DNA of 64,000 bases from Streptomyces sp. ICC1 (GCF_003287935.1 NZ_CP030287.1:5163022-5227021), one strand, 5' to 3'. Shown: positions 52,716 through 61,538, counted from the stretch's first letter. A program made the numbers and translations. The notes: generated by a model not told the origin, from the letters alone.

Positions 52716-54958
52716 ACGGTGCTCCTCGACGAGTTCGCGGGGGTGCGGGACGGGCGCCGCTCCGGCCGCCGGGACAGGCGCCGGGACAGGCGCCGGGACA
52801 GGCGCCGGGACGGGCCCTGGGACAGGCGCTGGCCCAGCCGGAACAGGGCGGCGTGGGCGAGGAGCCGGGCCGGGCCGGTGCGGGAGAGCCGGCGGGCGCC
52901 GCGCATGACCTGGGAGATCTCCCGCTCGGTGGCGGTCAGGGGCAGCAGGAACACGTCGTAGACGACGAAGGCGCGGGCCCGGTTGATCCACCAGAGGATG
53001 AGGGCGTACGTCATCCACTCGCCCCCGGGATCGACGAGGCGGCCGAGCACTCCGGGTACGCGTGGTTCGAGCCGGCCGAGCATGCCTTCGGCGAAGCGGC
53101 GGCCGACCACTCCGCGCGGCCCTTCGTCCATGGCGGCGAGTCCGGCGCGCACGAGGTCCGACAGGGCCCCGGCGCGTTCGGGCACGCCGAGGGCGTCGAC
53201 CTGGCGGATGGACTGGAGGGCGAAGTGGGCGCCCAGTCCGTGGGCGTGGTGGGTGCGCAGTTCCTCGACCAGCCGCGGGTTGGCCCGGCGCGCGGCGTCG
53301 TGGACCTCGTCCGAGACGAGGGCGGCGCCGGTGGGGAAGCAGCCGTGGCTCAGTGCCTTGGACAGGCTCATGAGGTCGATGTCGGGGAGCCTGCCGTGGT
53401 GGGCGAAGCGGGTGCCGCAGCGGTAGTAGGACGTCAGGACCTCGTCGACGCCGACGAGGTAGCCGTGCTCGGTCCGGCCCTCGGTGACGGCGTCGAGGAG
53501 GGGTCCGGGGATCGGGGCGTAGGCGTCGGAACTGCCGTGGACCAGTTCGATCCAGACGAGTCCGATGTCGCCCGCGGCCGCCTCCTCGCGGAACTCCTCG
53601 ACGGCGTGCGGAGTGAAGGGGTCGATGTAGCGGATGTCTTCGTAGAGCGGTCCGAAGGGCGCGCGGGTGCGGTCGGCGGCGGTGGCGAGCAGGGAGACGA
53701 GGGTCTTGCCGCCGTAGTTGTGCTTGAAGACGACGATGCGCCGCTGCCGGGGGCGGGCGAGGCGGGCCAGGGTGATGGCGCTCTCCACCGCGGACGCGCC
53801 GCTGACGGCGGGGAAGGCGTGGGGCAGGCCGGTTTCGCGGGCCAGGACCCCTTCGAGCTCGCGGACGTGGTCCCGGGCCGGGTCGTGGCCCCGTACGACG
53901 TCGGTCAGCGCGTCGGCGGGGTTGTGGCCGGCCACGCCGAGCCCGGCTCCGCAGAGCCCGTCGACCAGGTCCAGTTCGCGGCCGGAGTCGAGGCGGACGG
54001 TGAGCCGGGAGCCCTTGGCCCGGACGACGTTCAACGCGCCGTGCAGCTTGCGCTGCATGCGCGCCGCCATCGGGTTCACGTGCCGGGCGTACAGGTCGAG
54101 GGTGGCCTGCCGGTCGGCGGCGGCGGCCGCGAGGACGCGGTGCACCGGGGCGGTGGCCTCCCAGCGGGGCAGCAGCCGGGCGACGACGGCGCGCATGGCG
54201 ACGGTGTTTCCGCCGTAGGTGTTGGAATGCAGGAAGCCGGTCCGCGGGGTGCTCCACGGCGCGAAGGTGTCGTGGGTGCCGGTGAAGGCGCCGAACGGGA
54301 CCTCGTGCCCGGTGAGGGATTCGCCGAGGACGACGAGGTCGGGGCGCAGCGCGGTGACGGCGGGGTCGGTCGCGGTGTCCGGGGAGATGTCGCTGAGGTC
54401 GACGACGACGCGGGCTCCGGTGGCGCGCGCGGCGCGGGCCAGTTCGGCGACGGCGGCCAGGTCGCTGTCGTCGAGGAGTTCGGGGGCGCGTATGACGAGC
54501 CCGCACACCGGGGTGCTCCGCAGGGCGGTGCGCAGGCCCGCGACGGTGGTGTGGGTGGGGAGGCCGGGGGCGAGGGCGCGGTCGGGGCCTTCGCCGAGCG
54601 GGTCGGTGCGGCGGGCGAGGGTGCCGTCGGGGTCGAGGACCAGGACGCGCCCGCGGTGGGCGGCCGCGGTCGCCGCGGCGCGGTGGCGCAGCAGTTTGAC
54701 GGCGCCGTGCAGGGCCTCGTAGCGGGAGTTGGCGAAGAAGCTGCGGTAGCGGGTGCCGGCCGGACGGCCGCCCAGTTCCCGGACGAACTCGCTGAGGAGG
54801 TGGCCGGCCTGCGCGGCTTCGGTGGTCACGAACCAGGACGGCATGGCGAACACGGGCTGTTCCCGCGCGATGAGGTCGGCCAGGATGCCGAGGGTCTGCG
54901 GACCGGCCGGGCGCAGGTGCGGCACGGGACCGGGCTCGGCGTGGGGGTTCGGGTTCAT
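52712..54958 (-). CDS. Fused class III aminotransferase with a degenerate N-terminal copy
   Basis: 748 residues, first gene of the operon. Residues about 300-710 form a class III (ornithine/GABA-type) PLP aminotransferase with Lys534 in SLSKALSHGCFPTGA and the usual ASAVESAITLARLAR. Residues about 35-290 resemble the same fold (SRYEALHGAVKLLR; LVVLGESLTGHEVPFGAF), but the Lys position is Glu213, so this half cannot form the Schiff base. The C-terminus ends in repeats of RRLS. It may supply a non-standard amino acid for the NRPS. The ATG at 54958 has no strong ribosome site. Confidence 0.85.
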   Translation of the reverse strand: MNPNPHAEPGPVPHLRPAGPQTLGILADLIAREQPVFAMPSWFVTTEAAQAGHLLSEFVRELGGRPAGTRYRSFFANSRYEALHGAVKLLRHRAAATAAAHRGRVLVLDPDGTLARRTDPLGEGPDRALAPGLPTHTTVAGLRTALRSTPVCGLVIRAPELLDDSDLAAVAELARAARATGARVVVDLSDISPDTATDPAVTALRPDLVVLGESLTGHEVPFGAFTGTHDTFAPWSTPRTGFLHSNTYGGNTVAMRAVVARLLPRWEATAPVHRVLAAAAADRQATLDLYARHVNPMAARMQRKLHGALNVVRAKGSRLTVRLDSGRELDLVDGLCGAGLGVAGHNPADALTDVVRGHDPARDHVRELEGVLARETGLPHAFPAVSGASAVESAITLARLARPRQRRIVVFKHNYGGKTLVSLLATAADRTRAPFGPLYEDIRYIDPFTPHAVEEFREEAAAGDIGLVWIELVHGSSDAYAPIPGPLLDAVTEGRTEHGYLVGVDEVLTSYYRCGTRFAHHGRLPDIDLMSLSKALSHGCFPTGAALVSDEVHDAARRANPRLVEELRTHHAHGLGAHFALQSIRQVDALGVPERAGALSDLVRAGLAAMDEGPRGVVGRRFAEGMLGRLEPRVPGVLGRLVDPGGEWMTYALILWWINRARAFVVYDVFLLPLTATEREISQVMRGARRLSRTGPARLLAHAALFRLGQRLSQGPSRRLSRRLSRRLSRRPERRPSRTPANSSRSTV
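52769..52828. repeat. Five 12-bp tandem repeats in the aminotransferase 3' end
   Basis: Units at 52769, 52781, 52793, 52805 and 52817, consensus CCGGGACAGGCG, encode Arg/Leu/Ser repeats in the basic tail. Confidence 0.85.
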
Positions 54959-55370
54959 GACGCCATCTCGCTCGTGGGAGGAGTCCCGGCGGCGGGTGCC
55001 CGCGGGACGCGGTGTTCTCGGCGGGACCGGTTGCGGGGTCGGCCTCGGCGCGCGGTCGGCGGTGGCGCGCCCGGGAGGGCGGGGGGGTGGGTTGGGGCCG
55101 GGGCCGGTTGGGGCGGTAGGCGAGCTCGTTGGGGAGGTAGCCGCCGCCGCCGCCCGCAACGGCGCGGGGGCCGGGGGTGGGCCCGTCCGTGCGGTCCACG
55201 GGGCTGTCCTGACCTGCGGGGATCTCGCTGACTTCGGTGTTCAGCAGCACCGGGTACGGGCTCTGGACGGCGGTCATGGCGTCGGTGGGGAGGGTGGTCC
55301 GCAGGAATTCCGCTCCCGGGCCGAGACCCGGCGCCGTGACGGGGTGCGCGTACGTGCCCCCCGAGAGTGG
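54959..55370. other. Intergenic region upstream of the NRPS operon
   Basis: 412 bp with no gene that I can support. It must carry the operon promoter if transcription starts here. Open frames in it are low-complexity Pro/Arg/Gly readings of GC-rich DNA. I see no palindromic operator or terminator. Confidence 0.5.
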
Positions 55371-55567
55371 CAGGCCGAGCGTGTGTTCTTCCAGCACGAC
55401 GGGTGCATGCGGCCCTGCCCGCAGGTGGAGGCGCCGGCGGGGGCCGCCGCGACACGCGCGGCGGGCTGGCTGGCCGGCCGCATCCTCTTCTGAGAGACGC
55501 CGGTCCGCTACCCGTTCACTACGGCGATCGTCGAGTCCTACGCGGACCCGAAGTCGCGGGGGCGGCA
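55371..55567 (+). pseudogene. Decayed inverted copy of the 3' end of the polA-like gene
   Basis: Read on the plus strand, this segment gives FFQHDGCMRPCPQ, then WLAGRILF, an in-frame TGA at 55491-55493, then ETPVRYPFTTAIVESYADPK. The intact gene ends with FFQHDEVIVHCPQ, ELAGRITFG, ETPVRFPFTTAIVECYADAK. The Gly codon has become a stop, the final TAG has become TCG, and several substitutions have accumulated. The two copies are tail to tail around the hairpin at 55550-55587. It cannot make a functional protein and is a remnant of an inverted duplication. Confidence 0.88.
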
Positions 55568-55587
55568 GGGGCCGCCCCCGCTACTTC
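55550..55587 (-). terminator. Hairpin at the centre of the inverted duplication, polA-like terminator
   Basis: 17-bp stem with one mismatch (55550-55566 with 55571-55587) and a 4-nt loop. Its right arm holds the stop codon of the polA-like gene; its left arm is the pseudogene end. Confidence 0.75.
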
Positions 55588-57239
55588 GCGTCCGCGTAGC
55601 ACTCGACGATCGCCGTCGTGAACGGGAAGCGGACCGGCGTCTCGCCGAAGGTGATGCGGCCGGCCAGCTCGCCCGCCGCGCGGATCGCGTCGGCCACCGC
55701 CGGCGCCTCCTCCTGCGGGCAGTGGACGATGACCTCGTCGTGCTGGAAGAACACGAGCTCGGCCCGCAGTCCCGCCGCCGCGATCGACTGGCGCAGGGCC
55801 GCGAGCAGCAGCAGGGCCCAGTCCGCGGCGCTGCCCTGCACCACGAAGTTGCGGGTGAAGCGGCCGCGGGCCCGGGCGTCGGTCGAGGCGTAGCTCGGCA
55901 CCCAGCCGTCGGGGGCCTCCTCGGCCTCGCCGGGCTCGGCCGGCGGCGGGCAGGTCCGGCCGAGCCAGGTCCGTACGAGCCGGCCCTCCTCGCCCGCCTT
56001 CGCGGCGTCGTCCACGTACGCCACGGCACGGGGGAAGCGGCGGCGCAGCGCGGCCAGGTTCTTCAGGCCGTCGCCGGAGGTCTGCCCGTACACCGCGCCG
56101 AGCACGGCGAGCTTGGCCATGTCCCGGTCGCCGGAGAAGCCCTGGCGGGAGATGGAGGTGTACAGGTCCTCCGGGCGGCCGGCCACCTCCATGAAGGCGG
56201 GGTCGCGGGAGATCGCGGCGAGGACCCGCGGCTCCATCTGGTCGGCATCGGCCACGACGAGCCGCCAGCCGGGGTCGGCGACGACGGCCCGGCGGATCAC
56301 CTTGGGGATCTGCAGGGCTCCGCCGCCGTTGGTGACCCAGCGGCCGGTGTAGGTGCCGCCGGGGATGAACTCGGGCCGGAAGCGGCCGTCGTGGACCCAG
56401 TCGGCGAGCCAGCTCCAGCCGTGGGCGGTGTAGATCCGGTAGAGCTTCTTGAACTCGACGAGCGGGGCCACCGCCGGGTGGTCGAGCTCCTGGATCTCCC
56501 AGCGCCGGGTGGACTTGAGCTTGATCCCCGCCTCCGCGAAGGCCTTGATGACGTCGGCGGGCAGTTCCGGCCGCACGCGGCGGCCGAACGCGGCGGAGAC
56601 GGCGTCGGCGAGCTCGGCGAGCCGGCGGGGCTGGCCGCGGCCCGCGTACCGCTCGCCGAGCATCTCGGTGAGCAGCGCCCGGTGTACGTCGGCCCGCCAG
56701 GGCAGGCCCGCCCGGTTCATCTCGGCGGCCACGAGGAAGGCGGCCGACTCCGAGGCGACGAGCAGCCGCATCCGGGCGGGATGGGAGGTGGCCTCGAGCC
56801 GCTTCGCCTGGTCGGCGTGGATGGCGGCGAGGGCGTCGAGGGGCACGGGGGCCGGCTGGGGGTCGAAGAGGGAGTTCTGTGCGCCGGGCTCCGCGGCGCG
56901 TTGCGGGGGGTCGGCGGGGACGGGCGCGTTCGTGAGGCGGGCCCAGGCGGCGGCCGCGGAGCGGGGCTCGCCGAGGCGGCCCTCGTGGGCGAGGAGGAGG
57001 AGCTCGGCGTCCTCGATGTCGTGGCAGCGCTCGACGCGGGTGCCGGAGGCGAGGAGCCGGGGGTAGACGGCGGCGGTGGACCGCCAGATCCAGCGGGTGC
57101 CGGCGGGCGCGGCGCGGATCGCCTCGGCGGGGTCGGCTGCGGTGATGCGGGCTCCGCCCGACGCGGGGTCCAGGGGCATGGCCTGCCACCGGCCGTCGCC
57201 GTCTTCGGCGAGGACCCACCTCGGGGTGTGCTCGGTCAT
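55581..57239 (-). CDS. PolA-like bifunctional 3'-5' exonuclease / DNA polymerase
   Basis: 552-residue family A DNA polymerase, much shorter than PolA. It lacks the 5' nuclease domain and has only a divergent exonuclease-like N-terminal part. Polymerase motif A is DADQMEPRVLA, the O helix region is DRDMAKLAVLGAVYGQTSG, and motif C is QHDEVIV. Streptomyces carry this second PolA-like enzyme besides housekeeping PolA; a role in repair is likely. Start ATG at 57239 has a weak ribosome site; the frame beyond it is Pro/Arg-rich noise. A partial inverted copy of its 3' end lies beside it. Confidence 0.9.
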   Translation of the reverse strand: MTEHTPRWVLAEDGDGRWQAMPLDPASGGARITAADPAEAIRAAPAGTRWIWRSTAAVYPRLLASGTRVERCHDIEDAELLLLAHEGRLGEPRSAAAAWARLTNAPVPADPPQRAAEPGAQNSLFDPQPAPVPLDALAAIHADQAKRLEATSHPARMRLLVASESAAFLVAAEMNRAGLPWRADVHRALLTEMLGERYAGRGQPRRLAELADAVSAAFGRRVRPELPADVIKAFAEAGIKLKSTRRWEIQELDHPAVAPLVEFKKLYRIYTAHGWSWLADWVHDGRFRPEFIPGGTYTGRWVTNGGGALQIPKVIRRAVVADPGWRLVVADADQMEPRVLAAISRDPAFMEVAGRPEDLYTSISRQGFSGDRDMAKLAVLGAVYGQTSGDGLKNLAALRRRFPRAVAYVDDAAKAGEEGRLVRTWLGRTCPPPAEPGEAEEAPDGWVPSYASTDARARGRFTRNFVVQGSAADWALLLLAALRQSIAAAGLRAELVFFQHDEVIVHCPQEEAPAVADAIRAAGELAGRITFGETPVRFPFTTAIVECYADAK

Positions 57240-57424
57240 GAGTGCGAGTGTCCCACCGGGGGCTGACAGGCCCGCTCCGCGCCGCGCGGGCGGCTCCCCG
57301 CGGGGCCCCGCGCGGGCGGCTCCCCCGGGGCTCCGCGCCCCCGTACCCCGGGGCCTCGCGCCCCGCACGCCGGGGCCCCGCACCCCTGAGCCGGGGTGTC
57401 CCCGGTGCGTGCCAAGCTGGAGGG

Positions 57425-58591
57425 GTGAGAGACATCGTCGACCGGGCCTGCGAGGCCGCGCTGTACGGGCAGGATGACGCCGGGCTGGACGCCGGGGCCT
57501 CGGTGCTCGTGGCCGAGGGCGAGCGGTGGGCCGGGGTCGGCCAGGCGCTGCTCGCGCGCGGCGAGGAGTACGTGCGCCAGGCCTGGGAGCGGGGGTGGCG
57601 GCCGCAGGACGTGCTGCGCCTGGTGCGGCGGGACCTGGCGCCGGTGCACGTGCGGATCTGCGAGGACCTGGTCGCCGCCGAGGCGCGGCGGTACGCGCGG
57701 CTGCCCGAGCGGTGGACGGACGCCGAGCCGTGGTGGGGGGACGACACGCGGTACGGGGAAGCGCTCGCGGGGCGGGAGCGGACCGACCGGTTCACCCTGG
57801 CCGGGGCCGTGCTGGAGGTCTTCCGGCTGCTGATCCGGCTGCCGTCCATAGAACCGGTCGGACCCCTGCCGGGCGACGCGGCCGGCCTGCTCGAACACGC
57901 GCACATCGAGCCCCGCATGCTCGGCCGCATCCGGGCGCTCCTGGCGAAGGCCGAGGCGACGAACTTCCCGGAGGAGGCGGAGGCCCTCAGCGCCAAGGCG
58001 CAGGAACTCATGGCCCGGCACACCGTCGACGAGGCCCTGCTCGCCGTGCGGACGGGCGTCAAGCAGATGCCCGGAGCCTGCCGGATCGGCGTCGAGGCCC
58101 CGTACGAGGAGGCCAAGGCGGTCCTGCTGGACGCCGTGGCCGGCGCGAACCGCTGCCGGGCCGTCTGGAACAGCGCGTACGAGTTCTCCACCGTCGTCGG
58201 CTTCGAAAGCGACCTGGAGGCCGTCGAACTCCTCTACACCTCGCTGCTCGTGCAGGGCACCGCCGCCATGACCCGCGCCGAGGCCGGGCAGCGGGCGGGC
58301 GGGCGCAAGCGGACCAAGACCTTCCGGCAGTCCTTCCTCCTCGCCTACGCGAGCCGGCTGGGCCAGCGCCTCGCCGAGACCGCCGAGCACACGGTGGCCG
58401 AGGCCCCCGACAACCTGCCCGCCCTGGTCGCCCGGGACGTGGCCGTCACCTCGCGGGCCGAGGAGATGTTCCCCCGGACCACCACGACCCGGCTGCGCGG
58501 GGCCACCGACCTCGCGGGCTGGGAGGACGGCACGGCGGCCGCCGACCGCGCGCACATGGCGGACGGCGGGCGCCCGTCCCTGCGCAACTGA
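57425..58591 (+). CDS. DUF2786 domain protein
   Basis: 388 residues. The DUF2786 module (about 170-215, RIRALLAKAEATNFPEEAEALSAKAQELM) is recognisable, followed by a region with RKRTKTFRQSFLLAYASRLGQRL. The N-terminal half (WERGWRPQDVLRLVRRDLAPVH) is helical and of unknown role. Found in phages and actinomycetes, with no established activity. The GTG at 57425 is preceded by CTGGAGGG. Divergent from the polA-like gene, terminated by a clear hairpin. Confidence 0.85.
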   Translation: MRDIVDRACEAALYGQDDAGLDAGASVLVAEGERWAGVGQALLARGEEYVRQAWERGWRPQDVLRLVRRDLAPVHVRICEDLVAAEARRYARLPERWTDAEPWWGDDTRYGEALAGRERTDRFTLAGAVLEVFRLLIRLPSIEPVGPLPGDAAGLLEHAHIEPRMLGRIRALLAKAEATNFPEEAEALSAKAQELMARHTVDEALLAVRTGVKQMPGACRIGVEAPYEEAKAVLLDAVAGANRCRAVWNSAYEFSTVVGFESDLEAVELLYTSLLVQGTAAMTRAEAGQRAGGRKRTKTFRQSFLLAYASRLGQRLAETAEHTVAEAPDNLPALVARDVAVTSRAEEMFPRTTTTRLRGATDLAGWEDGTAAADRAHMADGGRPSLRN

Positions 58592-58592
58592 C

Positions 58593-58629
58593 CGAGGGGG
58601 CCCGGGATCCGGGGTCCCGGGCCCCCTCG
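58593..58629 (+). terminator. Terminator of the DUF2786 gene
   Basis: Perfect 15-bp stem (58593-58607 with 58615-58629) and a 7-nt loop. Degenerate GCTCGGCGCT-type repeats follow to 58682. Confidence 0.88.
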
Positions 58630-58681
58630 CTCGGCGCTTGGTGCTTGGCACTCGGTGCTCGGCGCCCCGCTCGCTCGGCGC

Positions 58682-58867
58682 TCAGCGTTCCGTGGCTGGT
58701 GCCGTCGCCTCCGGCTCCTCCCGGAGCGCCCGCGCCTCCGCCTTCAGGATCCGCGCCGACCTGCCCAGCCCGCGCGCCATCTCGGGCAGCTTCTTCGAGC
58801 CGAAGAGCATCAGGCAGACGAGTACGAGGATGGCGAGGTGCCAGGGTTCCACGGCGTTCCTGAGCAT
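58682..58867 (-). CDS. tatA: TatA/E-family twin-arginine translocase subunit
   Basis: 61 residues. A short N-terminus, a hydrophobic helix (PWHLAILVLVCLMLFG), the hinge FGSKKLPEMARGLGRS and an amphipathic helix ending in a charged tail match TatA/TatE. It lacks the longer tail of the main Streptomyces TatA and stands alone without tatC, so it is probably an extra copy. Start is the ATG at 58867 with GGAAGACGG upstream. Divergent from the FUSC gene. Confidence 0.88.
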   Translation of the reverse strand: MLRNAVEPWHLAILVLVCLMLFGSKKLPEMARGLGRSARILKAEARALREEPEATAPATER

Positions 58868-59002
58868 GTGTGTTCCCGTCTTCCGGAGGCCGCCGGCGCG
58901 GTGCCGACGGGCCGATGATCGGCGCTTCCGGGCGAAAACACCATGGATCGGGGCATGTCTGAAGAAGACCTGAAAGCCGACCCGGGCGTTACCCTTCGTG
59001 CC

Positions 59003-61126
59003 ATGAGCTGGGTCCGGGCGCTGAAGGACACCGCCCGATCCGGGCTGAGGATCGAGCGGACCCGTCTCCAGCCCCTCGTCGCCGTCCGCGCCGCCGCCGG
59101 CCTCGCGATCGTGGTCGGCCTGAGCCTGGCCTTCCTCGGGCCCGGATCCGCCGCCAGCTCCGCCTTCGGTGCCTACATGGCGGCCATCGCCACCTTCCAG
59201 AAGAGCTGGCGGCCGCGCCCCGTCCTGGCGCTGGCCGCCGGACTGACGCTGGCCGTCTCCACCTTCATCGGCTACCTCGTCGGGTCCTCGCACGTCTTCG
59301 CCTTCATGCTGCTGCTCGCCGTGTGGTGCTTCGCGGCGGGCCTGATGTGGGCGGCCGGGCCCACCGCCGGCATGATCGCCTCCGGCAACGTCGCGATCAT
59401 GCTGGTCACGGTCACCCTGCCCACCTCCGTGCCGCAGGCCGCCGGGCACGCCGCGCTGATCGCCGCCGGCGGGGTGGTCCAGGCCCTGCTGATCGTGCTC
59501 TTCCCCATCGGCCGCTGGGGCGCCCAGCGCGAGGCCCTGGCCGACGCGCTCGCCGCCGAGGCCGACTACGCGCGCCGCCTGCGCCACGACCCCGTCGCCT
59601 CCTTCGACCCGCAGCCGCTGATGAGGGCGCGCGACGCCGCGACCGTCACCTCCCGCCAGGCCCGCCGGCGCCCCGCCGAGCTGCACGGCGCGCGCGGGCT
59701 CGCGGAGCGGATCCGGCCCGTGCTGGCCTCGCTGGCGGACCCGGCGGTCGGCGCCCCCGCCGAGGGCCCCGCGCGGGACCGGGTGCGCGAGCTGCTCGCC
59801 GCGGCCGGGTCGGTGCTGGACGCCGCCGCGCTGGCGATCCGCCGCGGGGAACCCGTACGGCTGCCCGCGCCGGCCCTCGCGGTGCTGAAGGCGCCCGACA
59901 CCGAGGACCTGCTGCGGGGCGCGCCGCTGCGGGCCGCGCGCCGGCTCGCGGCCCTGCTGGACGACGTGCTGGAGACCGCCGAACCGGGTTCCGGGCGCAC
60001 CGCCGACCCCGGGGAGTCGATGCTGCGGCCCAGCCTGCCGGCGCTCGTGCCGATGGTGCTGGCCGCCGTACGGGCCGAGCTGCGCCCCGGATCGCCGATC
60101 CTGCGGCACGCGCTGCGCGTCACCGTCGTCGCCTGCGCGGGCTACCTCATCGGCCACGCGCTGCCGTTCGGCCACGCCTACTGGGCTCCGATGACCTCCG
60201 TCATGGTGATGCGCCCCGATTTCACGCAGACCTACACCCGGGCCGTCGCCCGCTTCGGCGGCACCCTGGTCGGGGTGGCCTTCGCGACCGCCGTGGTCCA
60301 GCTCGCGCATCCGGGGATGTGGCTGTCCGGGCTCCTGGCCGTGATCAGCGCGGGCCTGATGTACACGCTGATGCGCACCGGATACGCCGTCTCGATGGTC
60401 TTCGTCTCCGCGTACGTCGTCTTCCTGCTCGGCATGGGCGGCGTCCGCTGGGAGCAGACCGTGCCCGACCGGGTCGCCCTCACCCTGCTCGGCGGGATCC
60501 TCGCGATGGTCGCCTACGCCGTCTACCCGGCCTGGGAGACCCCGCGGCTGCGGACCCGGCTGGCGGACTGGGTGGCGGCCAACGGGCGGTACGCGGCGGC
60601 CGTGCTCGGGCAGTACGCCGACCCGGCCGGGGCCCGGCGCGGCGAGGTCCGGGAGGCGCTGCTGGCGGTCCGCGACGCCCGGGTCGCCTGGCAGGACGCG
60701 GTGGCCAGGGCCGAGGGGGAGCCCGTGCGCCACCGCGGGATCTCCCGGGCGGCGGCCGACGACGCGGGCCGCGCCCTGGCGGCGATGGGCCGGCACGCGA
60801 TGCTGCTGGAGGCCCACTTCCCGGACCGCGGGCAGGCTCCGGTCCCCGGCGCGGCGGACCTGGCCAGGGCGCTGAGCACGGCGACGGAGGCGGGCGCGAA
60901 GGCGGTGCGCGAACGCCGGGTGCCCGAGTGGGACGGGGTCCGCGCGGTGCCGGCCGACTGGGGCGCCGGGGCGCCGGGCGTGCTGCGCGGGGCGGCCGGG
61001 CAACTGCTGGAATCACTGGACGAGGTCTCCGACGCGCTGCGCGGCGGACCCCGGCCCGGACCCCGGCCCGGACCCCCGCCCGGACAGGGAACAGCGCCGG
61101 GAACAGCGCCCGAGTCAGCGCCGTGA
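59003..61126 (+). CDS. FUSC family (aromatic acid exporter-like) membrane protein
   Basis: 707 residues from ATG 59003; in-frame ATGs at 58943 and 58955 are alternatives. A TTACCCT sequence 7 nt upstream would act as a -10 element giving an almost leaderless mRNA. Two sets of about six helices (about 25-165 and 370-520), each followed by a soluble region, make up the duplicated FUSC layout seen in YccS and AaeB-type exporters. HAYWAPMTSVMVMRPDF is the fusaric acid resistance-like motif. A Pro/Gly-rich tail closes the chain. Substrate unknown. Confidence 0.85.
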   Translation: MSWVRALKDTARSGLRIERTRLQPLVAVRAAAGLAIVVGLSLAFLGPGSAASSAFGAYMAAIATFQKSWRPRPVLALAAGLTLAVSTFIGYLVGSSHVFAFMLLLAVWCFAAGLMWAAGPTAGMIASGNVAIMLVTVTLPTSVPQAAGHAALIAAGGVVQALLIVLFPIGRWGAQREALADALAAEADYARRLRHDPVASFDPQPLMRARDAATVTSRQARRRPAELHGARGLAERIRPVLASLADPAVGAPAEGPARDRVRELLAAAGSVLDAAALAIRRGEPVRLPAPALAVLKAPDTEDLLRGAPLRAARRLAALLDDVLETAEPGSGRTADPGESMLRPSLPALVPMVLAAVRAELRPGSPILRHALRVTVVACAGYLIGHALPFGHAYWAPMTSVMVMRPDFTQTYTRAVARFGGTLVGVAFATAVVQLAHPGMWLSGLLAVISAGLMYTLMRTGYAVSMVFVSAYVVFLLGMGGVRWEQTVPDRVALTLLGGILAMVAYAVYPAWETPRLRTRLADWVAANGRYAAAVLGQYADPAGARRGEVREALLAVRDARVAWQDAVARAEGEPVRHRGISRAAADDAGRALAAMGRHAMLLEAHFPDRGQAPVPGAADLARALSTATEAGAKAVRERRVPEWDGVRAVPADWGAGAPGVLRGAAGQLLESLDEVSDALRGGPRPGPRPGPPPGQGTAPGTAPESAP

Positions 61127-61176
61127 ACCGGGCCGGGTCCGGGGCCGTGTCCCTAGCGGCGCCTGTGCCTCCGCTC

Positions 61177-61188
61177 ATGCACGTGCAT
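61177..61188. promoter_or_regulatory. Palindrome ATGCACGTGCAT upstream of the DUF397 gene
   Basis: Perfect 12-bp palindrome whose core TGCACGTGCA recurs at 61529-61538 and 62195-62204. The flank CTGCCCATGCAT also recurs, inverted, beside the third copy. A GTGCA/TGCAC pair (61227-61231 with 61241-61245) sits between this site and the gene. Confidence 0.75.
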
Positions 61189-61260
61189 CTGCCCATGCAT
61201 GCCGTCTTGAACACAGCTATGATCCCGTGCAGTTGACATCTGCACTATCGGGGGCTTCCT

Positions 61261-61497
61261 GTGGACCACGCGTACAACGGGATGGCAGCTGCAGAGCTTG
61301 ACGGGGTGACCTGGCAGAAGAGCAGGCACAGCAACTCCCAAGGTTCCTGTGTGGAGTTCGCCAAACTGCCGGGCGGCGATGTCGCCATGCGCAATTCCCG
61401 GTTCCCGGACGGGCCGGCGCTCGTGTACACGCCGGCCGAGATAGAAGCACTGCTGCTGGGCGTCAAGGACGGCGAGTTCGATCACCTGATCAGCTGA
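61261..61497 (+). CDS. DUF397 small protein
   Basis: 78 residues. WQKSRHSNSQGSCVEFAKLPGGDVAMRNS and the C-terminal FT/YTPAEIEALLLGVKDGEFDHL pattern are diagnostic of DUF397. These proteins pair with XRE regulators and anti-sigma-like ATPases in Streptomyces (whiJ-type loci) and modulate the regulator. Both partners lie within 1.8 kb. GTG start. Confidence 0.92.
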   Translation: MDHAYNGMAAAELDGVTWQKSRHSNSQGSCVEFAKLPGGDVAMRNSRFPDGPALVYTPAEIEALLLGVKDGEFDHLIS

Positions 61498-61528
61498 CAG
61501 AACCGGAAGACCGCCTGGATTCAAGCCA

Positions 61529-61538
61529 TGCACGTGCA
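61529..61538. promoter_or_regulatory. Second TGCACGTGCA element
   Basis: Lies between the convergent ends of the DUF397 and ATPase genes, just before a terminator hairpin. It shares the 10-bp core with the elements at 61177 and 62195 but not their flank. Confidence 0.6.

Noticed and set aside
54753..55493. A 246-residue plus-strand gene upstream of the NRPS operon
   Set aside because: Only its last part has meaning, as a decayed copy of the polA-like gene end; the rest is antisense to the aminotransferase and its leader.
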